Positions 1 through 5,747 of a DNA stretch of 5,757 bases are shown here, piece after piece. The notes beneath the pieces were generated by a model. That model had not been told where the DNA came from and ran no database searches. It worked only from the letters and a program-made list of their open reading frames with translations. How positions within the stretch are numbered: the first letter of the stretch is position 1; the number at the start of each line of letters is the position of its first letter. A program made the translations under genes and the position numbers. The DNA is from Deltaproteobacteria bacterium (GTDB lineage: Bacteria; Desulfobacterota; DSM-4660; Desulfatiglandales; Desulfatiglandaceae), in assembly GCA_019314425.1 (NCBI GenBank), contig JAFCZI010000163.1, forward strand, positions 1-5,757, read 5' to 3'.

Positions 1-10
1 CACCCCATCT

Positions 11-68
11 TCGCCTATTTTGGTCTGCTCACATAGCATTAGTATGCTACGCAGTCCCAAATAGACGA
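11..68. repeat. Large imperfect inverted repeat (hairpin) upstream of the transporter gene
   Basis: The two halves of this stretch pair over almost their full length. The pairs are 11-13 with 66-68, 15-20 with 59-64, 22-23 with 56-57, 25-28 with 51-54, and a perfect 6-bp top stem TAGCAT (34-39) with ATGCTA (44-49) around the loop TAGT. A five-base bulge (29-33) and a few mismatches interrupt the stem. Neither strand has a T-run after the stem, so it does not look like an intrinsic terminator. It is more likely an intergenic palindromic repeat, or possibly a structured RNA. One copy in the window does not prove it is repetitive. Confidence 0.6.
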
Positions 69-100
69 ATATGAAGCACTGGCCAAACATTTACATTGCA

Positions 101-153
101 AACCGAATATTTACGGTTAATCCTCGAAATATTCAATATATTTCTGCGGTTAA
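101..153. promoter_or_regulatory. Operator-like small inverted and direct repeats
   Basis: AACCG (101-105) and CGGTT (114-118) form an inverted repeat with an 8-base spacer, and a third CGGTT half-site lies at 147-151. A second perfect inverted repeat, GAAATAT (126-132) / ATATTTC (138-144), sits between them. The stretch around ATATTT followed by CGGTTAA occurs twice (about 108-120 and 138-153). Such spaced half-sites ahead of a transport gene could bind a regulator. The region is AT-rich, however, so chance palindromes are expected, and no known operator consensus is recognised. Confidence 0.2.
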
Positions 154-173
154 AATTTTGATCTTCCTTGACC

Positions 174-203
174 TTGACGAAAAATCCTAGATTTTGCTAC
201 TAT
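174..203 (+). promoter_or_regulatory. Weak sigma-70-like promoter candidate for the transporter gene
   Basis: TTGACG (174-179) resembles a -35 box, and TACTAT (198-203) matches four of six positions of a -10 box at an 18-base spacing. An overlapping TTGACC lies at 168-173. If this is the promoter, transcription would start near 210. That would exclude the TTG at 194 as the translation start and favour the TTG at 263. The match is weak and untested. Confidence 0.25.
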
Positions 204-937
204 CGGCCACGCCTTTTGAGGCGGAGCACCCTTCTTATCCCGTTTTTTCTGCGAGAGAAAAATTGAATCAATTACAAAGTTTTCTGGGTTTTCTCATGCT
301 TCCCTTTCTGGCCTGGCTTTTTTCGGTGGGTCGAAAGAATATCAATTTCAGAACCTTGACCGCCGGGCTGTTGCTGCAAGTGTGTCTGGCCCTGCTGCTC
401 CTGAAATTTCCGGGAAGCCAGGAAGTTTTCCTCTGGTTGAACGGGGGGGTGCGGGCATTGGAAGCATCCACACGGGCAGGAACCGGTTTCGTGTTCGGCT
501 ATCTGGGCGGCGGATCACTCCCCTTTGATGAGAAAAATCCCGCTTTCACCTATATCCTGGCATTTCGAGGTCTTCCCCTGGTGCTGGTGATCAGCGCGCT
601 CACCTCCCTTTTCTTTTACTGGCGAATTATCCCCTGGGTGGTCAATGGCTTTGCGTGGATTCTTAAGCGGGTCATGGGCATCGGTGGCGTCGAAGGTCTC
701 GGGGCGGCAGCCAACGTGTTTATCGGCATGGTGGAGGCGCCGCTATTCGTGAGGCCATACCTGTCCAGGATTTCCAGGAGTGAGATTTTTACCATTATGG
801 TGTGTGGTATGGCCACGATCGCGGGAACGGTGATGATCCTTTACGCGTCAATCCTTCAATCGGTGGTTCCGAGCATCATGGGGCATCTTCTGGTGGCCTC
901 AATCGTCAGTGCCCCCGGCTGCCATTACCATCTCTAA
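194..937 (+). CDS. Nucleoside transporter (CNT/NupC family), N-terminal part of a frameshifted gene
   Basis: This is the N-terminal half of a concentrative nucleoside transporter, an inner-membrane, cation-coupled importer of nucleosides. Residue numbers count from the TTG at 194. Hydrophobic segments lie near residues 28-46, 53-71, 124-143, 199-221 and 227-240. Family hallmarks are GTGFVFGYL (96-104), AAANVFIGMVEAPL (171-184) and GMATIAGTVM (205-214). E181 is the conserved hairpin glutamate, but the Gln-Thr that precedes it in Vibrio CNT is Met-Val here. Residues 1-23 do not look like a CNT N-terminus. The TTG at 263, preceded by a GAGAG purine stretch at about 253-257, is the likelier start. 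An in-frame stop at 188-190 rules out a longer start. After residue 240 (SAP) the reading leaves the family alignment, adds GCHYHL and stops. The rest of the protein continues in the overlapping frame ending at 1508, so this half alone should not transport. Confidence 0.85.
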   Translation: MLLSATPFEAEHPSYPVFSAREKLNQLQSFLGFLMLPFLAWLFSVGRKNINFRTLTAGLLLQVCLALLLLKFPGSQEVFLWLNGGVRALEASTRAGTGFVFGYLGGGSLPFDEKNPAFTYILAFRGLPLVLVISALTSLFFYWRIIPWVVNGFAWILKRVMGIGGVEGLGAAANVFIGMVEAPLFVRPYLSRISRSEIFTIMVCGMATIAGTVMILYASILQSVVPSIMGHLLVASIVSAPGCHYHL

Positions 938-1508
938 ACTCATGGTGCCTGAGGTATCCGAAGTGTCCGAGGAAGCCCTTGCCGCGCCAAGGGGGGCGAA
1001 AAGCGCCATGGATGCCATTACCAAGGGTACCCTTGGCGGCATCAACCTGCTGATCAATATTATCGCCATGCTCGTGGTTTTCGTGGCCCTGGTTTATCTG
1101 ATCAATCTTTTTCTGGCGTTTCTGCCGGATGTTTTGGGTAAGCCGGTGACGTTCGAGCGCCTTGTGGGTTATATCATGGCCCCCGTCGTCTGGCTCATGG
1201 GCATCCCCGCGTCGGAGGTGGTGACGGCAGGGGGGTTGATGGGGGTTAAAACCGTGTTGAATGAACTGTTGGCGTATCTCAACTTCGCGGCCTTGCCCCG
1301 GGAGGCGTTGTGTGAAAGAAGCCGTCTGATCATAATTTATGCCATGTGCGGGTTTGCCAATTTCGGTTCACTGGGTATCATGATCGGTGGTTTGGGTTCC
1401 ATGGCACCGGAAAGACGAGATGAGATTGTGGGTTTGGGGCTCAAATCCATTGTGGCGGGGACCATCGCCACCTGCATGACTGGCGCCCTGGTGGGAATGA
1501 TTTACTGA
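909..1508 (+). CDS. Nucleoside transporter (CNT/NupC family), C-terminal part of a frameshifted gene
   Basis: This is the remaining half of the same transporter, displaced by one base. From residue 2 it reads PPAAITISKLMVPE, the expected continuation of the SAP that ends the real part of the preceding frame. Membrane segments lie near residues 45-74, 86-100, 138-160 and 177-198. The substrate-site residues of the family's second half are present: the NE pair in KTVLNELLAY (N118, E119), and N151 and S154 in CGFANFGSLG. By alignment from memory these match Glu332, Asn368 and Ser371 of Vibrio CNT. The apparent GTG start at 909 has no convincing ribosome binding site and falls inside the upstream reading frame, so it is probably not a true start. 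Joined to the first half from the TTG at 263, the protein would be 414 residues, normal for bacterial CNTs. The TGA stop lies 3 bases before the end of the convergent minus-strand gene. Confidence 0.85.
   Translation: MPPAAITISKLMVPEVSEVSEEALAAPRGAKSAMDAITKGTLGGINLLINIIAMLVVFVALVYLINLFLAFLPDVLGKPVTFERLVGYIMAPVVWLMGIPASEVVTAGGLMGVKTVLNELLAYLNFAALPREALCERSRLIIIYAMCGFANFGSLGIMIGGLGSMAPERRDEIVGLGLKSIVAGTIATCMTGALVGMIY
912..916 (+). other. Frameshift site: run of five Cs that splits the transporter gene
   Basis: The sequence AGTGCCCCCGGCTGCC is read AGT GCC CCC GGC TGC in the first frame, which ends at a TAA 20 bases later. Deleting one C gives AGT GCC CCG GCT GCC ATT, which encodes Ser-Ala-Pro-Ala-Ala-Ile, the expected CNT sequence. 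The lesion is therefore a single-base insertion in a homopolymer. It may be a sequencing error, a real null mutation or a phase-variable tract. Both flanking halves keep the family motifs, so any real mutation must be recent. Confidence 0.85.
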
Positions 1509-1511
1509 ACT

Positions 1512-4088
1512 TTACGCGATCCAGATGGTCTCAACATATGAGAATGCGAAATCAACCACCATTTTGGGCCGATTATTGTCTAAATCCCAGGAAACAAAAG
1601 GGGTTAACTGGTCAATGACCGCGTCGCTTTCCACATCTAGCTGATGGCTGATGGCCGCAGCTGTGGCTTTGACCGTTTCAAGGATGATTCTATCCAGCTT
1701 TACCGCCTCATTAACCGATTTTAATTTCGGGTTGCTCTGAAGCTGTTCAATGGCTTCTTCCCAGTGAATGGCATCAATTTTACGGCGCAGGACATAGCCG
1801 TTTCCGCGGTCGCGGATGATCAGCAAAATGGGATTTGTTTTCAATTGGGCGCTCTTGATTTTCACGTTCGGCATCTCATCTGATATCCTGGAAACCCATT
1901 CACGCCTCTCTTGAAGGGCGTCAATCTGCCGGGCCTGGACCCGTTCAAAGATAAAGGTTTTGTCGTCGATCTCAATTTCTTTCAGCCGGGTGGGATCAAA
2001 CCCCAGATCCATGAGGTCCCCCAGGGTCAACGTATTTCCATAGGTTTTGTGGTGTTTTTCGAGCCACAACAAAAAATTGGGTCTTCGATAATTGGGCAAC
2101 AGCTCGATGATTCGAGCCGGCTCCTGTTTCAACGCTTCCGGAAATTTCGACAGTATCCCCAGCGAACCCATCACGACCGCGTCTTCTTTTACAAATTCTC
2201 TCGGGGCATAGGATTTCACCTGCAATTTATCAATGCCGGCATCCAGAACAATCTGTTCGGTGGACTCCCCACCGGTATATCCCACGAGATCACCGATCCG
2301 GCGTCTGAAAGCGATGAATTTGGTCACAAAGCGGGTGAATAGAAAGCGCATGAATACGGAGGATTGGGGTCCCTCAAGCTCTGAATGAAAGTAGGTCATC
2401 AGCGCCTGGTAGAGCTCCCTGAATTCGTTAAGGGTCTTTTTGACCATGGTTTCGTTTTCTCGAATGTCAATGACCGCCCGTTTCCGCTTCAAGTGATACA
2501 TGAGTTTCAGGACCGGCTGTTTCAGATCCCTGTTTTTCAGTAAAGGCGGAATAAAAATCATGTAGTTGTTGTCTTTATAAAACATGAGATTTCCGATGAT
2601 GTCCTCCACGGGAATCCAGGAATATTTCAGATAAACATCATTGGTGGGGTCTTCCTGGGGTATGATGTTGTCGAGAATGCCTATCGCTGATTTTTGTGTG
2701 AGGAAATCGGCAAAGGACTTCAAAATCTGGTGCCCCAGACCTTTTCGTCTGAAGAGGGCTGCGACTTCAACGTAAACCAGGTAATAGCAGGGGATGGGTT
2801 TTTTCAGATAGATCATATTGAGACGGGCGAGGTCCTCGCCGGTTTCCGCCTTGATTTCAAATAGCTGGAACCCATTTTGAGAATCGGTGCCTGTTTTGGG
2901 AAAGGGCAACCTGTTGATCCGGCCACCCTTCGCGGTGGCGCCAACCAGTTCCCAGAGGTTGTCAAAAAGAGCTGCTGAAATCGGTGCCTTCGACAATCCA
3001 CGGCGCATACCTTCGTCAATAAGCGCCACCAAACTCAGCCGCTCGTTCAGATTGAGCCTTTTTTTCGTTCCGGGAAACATGACGGCCTTGGGTTCCGTGG
3101 GCGATGGCGTCGTGTCTTCAGGCCTTGGTGCCGCTTTTCCATCAAAAACGGGGGGGGCTTCTTTGGAAAGGTTGAAAGATAATGGCTCTCTATTTTTTCG
3201 GGAACGGTTGATCATGAGTTTGCAGAGATCGTAAAAGACCTTGAAGGGCTGGATGTCGGTAAGGGTGCTGACGAACTGGGCGCCTTCCAGGGCAATACTC
3301 TCGGGTGAATTCCCACCGTTAAGCTGGTTTAAAATGTTTTCATGGTACTCTCGGGTCGCCTGCATGGCCCTTTCAAGGTAGCGGCGAACATCGCCTTCCA
3401 CCACGGCATTGTGACTGAGCACCGCACGTTCGGCCGGAAATTCGGCGAGCTTTTTAATGCTTTCGACGTAGGTTTTTAAAGAAAGAAAATAATTGGGCCA
3501 GACAACGTCCTTTTCCGGAACATAGAACCCGGTGGAGTCTCCCACCATCAGCGTTTTTTCGGTGCTCTCATAGGCCGAGATATGACACGGTGAGTGGCCC
3601 GGCGTATCGATAATTTCCCATATGACACCGTTTCCCAGATTGATGGTATCTCCACCCGCCACCACCAAGTCAACCTCAAAACGGTAATCTTCGGGGGTGG
3701 GTGGTATTTTGTCAATTTCCGACTTGGCGTGCATGAGTTGTGCAATGCTCAGGTCTACCAGAAGAAACTCGTTGTACAGCTCTCGCGTACCCAGTATTTT
3801 GGCGCAAGGTCCACTGGCAACGATTTTGAGATGCGGCCACTTTCGCTTCAGGTGCGGCAGGGCGCCGATATGGTCTGCATGGGAATGGGTGAGGAGAATA
3901 TATTCTATCTTTTTCATATCAACGCCGAGGCTTTTGATCTGTTCGACGATTAATTCAGCTGTGGGCCCCGTCCCCCCCTCGATGATCATGCCGACCTTTC
4001 CCGTGGAGAGAAACGCAGGAAACGCAGCTGTCCCCAGTCGATAGAGATTGGGTGTTATGGCAATGGGTTTAGATGTCATGTGGTTCAT
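1512..4088 (-). CDS. Fusion protein: MBL-fold metallo-hydrolase, GNAT-like acetyltransferase, unassigned C-terminal region
   Basis: This is a large, probably cytoplasmic protein with no visible signal peptide or membrane anchor. Residue numbers count from the TTG at 4101-4103; the ATG at 4086-4088 (residue 6) is the better start, giving 858 residues, because AAGGTGGAG lies just ahead of it. Residues about 10-255 form a complete metallo-beta-lactamase fold: THSHADH (72-78; H73, H75, D77, H78), the third metal histidine in DTPGH (H170), the bridging aspartate in GDS (D189) and a final histidine (H231). This indicates a two-metal hydrolase of the glyoxalase II-like superfamily; its substrate is unknown. 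A Pro-rich linker spans about 312-340. Residues about 410-500 look like a GNAT domain, with the acetyl-CoA-binding motif LFRRKGLG (450-457) after a beta strand. Residues 540-863 are not recognised; they are rich in charged helical stretches. The MBL and GNAT calls rest on motifs, while the joint function is unknown. The gene converges on the transporter gene and follows ackA on the same strand, separated by a terminator and a palindromic element. Confidence 0.85.
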   Translation of the reverse strand: MNHMTSKPIAITPNLYRLGTAAFPAFLSTGKVGMIIEGGTGPTAELIVEQIKSLGVDMKKIEYILLTHSHADHIGALPHLKRKWPHLKIVASGPCAKILGTRELYNEFLLVDLSIAQLMHAKSEIDKIPPTPEDYRFEVDLVVAGGDTINLGNGVIWEIIDTPGHSPCHISAYESTEKTLMVGDSTGFYVPEKDVVWPNYFLSLKTYVESIKKLAEFPAERAVLSHNAVVEGDVRRYLERAMQATREYHENILNQLNGGNSPESIALEGAQFVSTLTDIQPFKVFYDLCKLMINRSRKNREPLSFNLSKEAPPVFDGKAAPRPEDTTPSPTEPKAVMFPGTKKRLNLNERLSLVALIDEGMRRGLSKAPISAALFDNLWELVGATAKGGRINRLPFPKTGTDSQNGFQLFEIKAETGEDLARLNMIYLKKPIPCYYLVYVEVAALFRRKGLGHQILKSFADFLTQKSAIGILDNIIPQEDPTNDVYLKYSWIPVEDIIGNLMFYKDNNYMIFIPPLLKNRDLKQPVLKLMYHLKRKRAVIDIRENETMVKKTLNEFRELYQALMTYFHSELEGPQSSVFMRFLFTRFVTKFIAFRRRIGDLVGYTGGESTEQIVLDAGIDKLQVKSYAPREFVKEDAVVMGSLGILSKFPEALKQEPARIIELLPNYRRPNFLLWLEKHHKTYGNTLTLGDLMDLGFDPTRLKEIEIDDKTFIFERVQARQIDALQERREWVSRISDEMPNVKIKSAQLKTNPILLIIRDRGNGYVLRRKIDAIHWEEAIEQLQSNPKLKSVNEAVKLDRIILETVKATAAAISHQLDVESDAVIDQLTPFVSWDLDNNRPKMVVDFAFSYVETIWIA

Positions 4089-4091
4089 TTT

Positions 4092-4100
4092 CTCCACCTT
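4092..4100 (-). promoter_or_regulatory. Ribosome binding site deciding the start of the MBL-GNAT gene
   Basis: On the minus strand the sequence reads AAGGTGGAG, then AAA, then ATG (4086-4088). The purine-rich motif is correctly placed for that ATG and lies inside the coding sequence if the upstream TTG at 4101-4103 were used. This favours the ATG. A third candidate, the ATG at 4077-4079, would be about 12 bases from the motif and is less likely. Confidence 0.6.
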
Positions 4101-4106
4101 CAATCA

Positions 4107-4270
4107 TGATGGCGTCGTAAAAAGTCCCATCTACTGCGTTGCAGTGATTTTTCAAAATCTCAACATCCTACAGGTATGCCCGACGATCCTGAAAACCCAC
4201 TACGCCTTGTATATGGAACCTTTTACAACGCCATCTATAGATAAATTCGTGACTTTTTACGGGGCCATAA
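4107..4270. mobile_element. MITE-like palindromic element with duplicated right terminal repeat
   Basis: The segment 4108-4128 (starting GATGGCGTCGTAAAAAG) is repeated inverted at 4215-4235 with 18 of 21 positions identical. A second inverted copy lies at 4251-4270 (GACTTTTTACGG...), matching 4107-4126 at 17 of 20. The right end therefore carries two tandem copies of the terminal repeat 36 bases apart. The interior is also loosely self-complementary: the arms around GCAGTGATTTTTCA (4141-4154) and TGAAAACCCACTAC (4190-4203) pair, with the axis near 4171. A small perfect stem, ACTGC-GTT-GCAGT, sits at 4133-4145. No transposase gene and no clear target-site duplication are visible. The structure fits a non-autonomous miniature element or a large intergenic palindrome. 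It ends only about 7 bases upstream of the ribosome binding site of the MBL-GNAT gene, so it probably forms part of that gene's leader. Confidence 0.65.
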
Positions 4271-4320
4271 CTCATGGTTTTAATGTGGGATTCCCTATCC
4301 CTGTTATGCTCAAAAAAAGC

Positions 4321-4358
4321 AAAAAAAAAGCCGCAGGTCCCTGAGTGCCCACGGCTTT
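4321..4358 (-). terminator. Intrinsic terminator on the minus strand, downstream of ackA
   Basis: Read on the minus strand, AAAGCCG (4352-4358) pairs perfectly with CGGCTTT (4327-4333). Further inner pairs such as GG with CC are possible, and a run of nine Ts (4321-4329) follows directly; a second T-run lies at 4312-4318. This is a strong intrinsic terminator for transcripts coming from ackA, about 125 bases after its stop codon. The plus-strand reading has only three Ts after the stem and should terminate poorly. Because it lies between ackA and the MBL-GNAT gene, it suggests separate transcription units. Confidence 0.8.
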
Positions 4359-4483
4359 AAAATTGTCAAAAACGCCATCAATCCACGGGCACAAGTATTC
4401 TCCGGAACCTAAAATAAAAAAAGCCTGTGAATTTCTGATATATCATCGGTACACTCTTCATTATCGGATACTTTCCAATGCTT
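4359..4483. other. Non-coding spacer between the ackA stop and its terminator
   Basis: This 125-base AT-rich stretch is probably the 3' untranslated region of ackA. It contains an A-rich tract near 4411-4420 and the octamer CGCCATCA (4373-4380), which resembles the end of the palindromic element's terminal repeat. No convincing gene or promoter is visible in it. Confidence 0.4.
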
Positions 4484-5734
4484 CTATAAAATGAATGGGG
4501 CATTTGTCAATGATTTTCTCATTTTGCTGCTGCCGGCCTCCAGAACAGCCATCACCTGACCAGCTATCTCCCGCTCCTCCCGGGTAGGCACCACTAGAAC
4601 CTTCACCGGGCTATCCGGAGCACTGATCTCCCGGGGTTTTGAGGACCGGGCCTGGTTCCTGTCATGGTCAACCGTTATTCCCAGCCGACGCAATCCCGAC
4701 AGGGCCTTCTCGCGGATCAGGGGTGAATTTTCACCGATGCCGGCAGTGAAGACAATGGCATCTACCCCACCCATCGCCGCCATATAGGCACCGATGTATT
4801 TCTTTATGCGGTAGCAAAAAACATCGAGAGCATTTCGGGCCCGGTCATCACCCTGTTCCATGGCGTCAACAATGTCTCGCAGATCACTGAGTTTCCCGCC
4901 TGATAGCCCCAGCAGGCCGCTCTTCTTGTTGAGCAGGTCTCCCACCTGGGACAGGGTCAAACCTTTATGCTCCATCAGGTACAGCGCAATCGCCGGGTCC
5001 AGGTCTCCGCAGCGGGTACCCATGACCAACCCCTCCAGGGGGGTGAAACCCATGCTGGTGTCTAAGCTGCGACCGCCCCGGACTGCGGTTATACTGCACC
5101 CGTTGCCCAGGTGGCAGGTGATGAGGTTCAGTTCCTCCGGGGCATGGCCTAAAAATTCGGAGGCAGCCCGGGACACATTTTGATGGCTGATGCCGTGGAA
5201 CCCATAGCGCCGGATTTTGTCTTCCCGATACAGATTCAGAGGCAGGGCATACATGAAAGCATGGGCGGGAATCGTATTGTGAAAGGCGGTATCGAATATT
5301 CCCACCTGTATGGCCTTGGGAAAGGCCGCTTCAGCCGCTTCAATGCCCTCCAGGTTAGGCGGATTGTGCAAGGGCGCCAAGTCAAAATATTCCCTGATGA
5401 TCTCTTTGACCGCGGCATCGACGACCATGGGCTGATTGAGCTTCTCGCCGCCATGTACGACCCGGTGACCCACGGCATGGACCTCTTCAAGTGAATTCAA
5501 ACAGCCGGTTTGCGGATCCACCAGGTGACGGGATAAAATCGCCACTGCCTCAGCGGTATTTTCGATATTCACCTGTTTTTCAATGAATTCCCGGCCTGCG
5601 GCCTTGAAATGCAAGAGGGTCCCGTTCCGACCGATACGTTCCACCGTGCCTGTAGCCATTATCGAACCCGCAGTGGGCCCGAAACAGGTGAATTTCACCG
5701 AAGAACTACCCGCGTTTACAACGATAATGTGCAT
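4484..5734 (-). CDS. ackA: Acetate kinase
   Basis: Acetate kinase is a cytoplasmic enzyme that interconverts acetate plus ATP and acetyl phosphate plus ADP. With phosphotransacetylase it either makes ATP during acetate formation or activates acetate. The 416 residues cover the whole family (usually about 400). Visible signatures are VNAGSSSVKF (6-15, with N7 at the active site), HRVVHGG (90-96, R91), FDTAFH (147-152, catalytic D148), RRYGFHGISH (175-184, H180), HLGNGCS (208-214), TSMGFTPLEGLVMGTRCGD (226-244, R241), GLLGLSG (273-279) and FTAGIGENS (329-337). A C-terminal PTREE (383-387) provides the metal-binding glutamate; many homologues have Asn where this has Arg385. About 16 extra residues at the C-terminus are basic and of no known role. 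The ATG at 5732-5734 is supported by GGAG about 9 bases upstream (5744-5747). The promoter lies outside the window, and a partner pta gene would have to be beyond the right edge. Confidence 0.97.
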   Translation of the reverse strand: MHIIVVNAGSSSVKFTCFGPTAGSIMATGTVERIGRNGTLLHFKAAGREFIEKQVNIENTAEAVAILSRHLVDPQTGCLNSLEEVHAVGHRVVHGGEKLNQPMVVDAAVKEIIREYFDLAPLHNPPNLEGIEAAEAAFPKAIQVGIFDTAFHNTIPAHAFMYALPLNLYREDKIRRYGFHGISHQNVSRAASEFLGHAPEELNLITCHLGNGCSITAVRGGRSLDTSMGFTPLEGLVMGTRCGDLDPAIALYLMEHKGLTLSQVGDLLNKKSGLLGLSGGKLSDLRDIVDAMEQGDDRARNALDVFCYRIKKYIGAYMAAMGGVDAIVFTAGIGENSPLIREKALSGLRRLGITVDHDRNQARSSKPREISAPDSPVKVLVVPTREEREIAGQVMAVLEAGSSKMRKSLTNAPFIL

Positions 5735-5743
5735 AGCTCGTTT

Positions 5744-5747
5744 CTCC
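5744..5747 (-). promoter_or_regulatory. Ribosome binding site of ackA
   Basis: GGAG on the minus strand lies nine bases ahead of the ATG at 5732-5734. It supports this start, which also gives the exact N-terminal spacing to Asn7 expected for acetate kinases. Confidence 0.6.

Noticed and set aside
11..68. Intrinsic terminator
   Set aside because: The stem is long enough, but neither strand has a T-run following it.
1..193. Purine or other known riboswitch ahead of the nucleoside transporter
   Set aside because: I could not find the conserved core of the purine or preQ1 classes. The only structures are simple inverted repeats.
802..1053. 83-codon third-frame open reading frame over the transporter frameshift
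   Set aside because: It does not restore the family sequence. The two overlapping frames ending at 937 and 1508 account for the whole transporter.
1911..2342. 143-codon open frame on the plus strand within the fusion gene
   Set aside because: It lies entirely antisense to a frame with clear domain structure, shows no family motifs and has no ribosome binding site of note. It is a shadow frame.
4107..4270. CRISPR array
   Set aside because: The repeats are inverted and only three in number, without regular spacer units or neighbouring cas genes.
4048..4344. 98-codon open frame on the plus strand across the intergenic region
   Set aside because: It runs through the start of the fusion gene, the palindromic element and the terminator's A-tract, ending in Lys-rich residues encoded by that tract. 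The composition is not protein-like.
4860..5494. Plus-strand open frames and an alternative minus-strand frame within ackA
   Set aside because: All overlap a complete acetate kinase with every signature motif in frame and match no family themselves.
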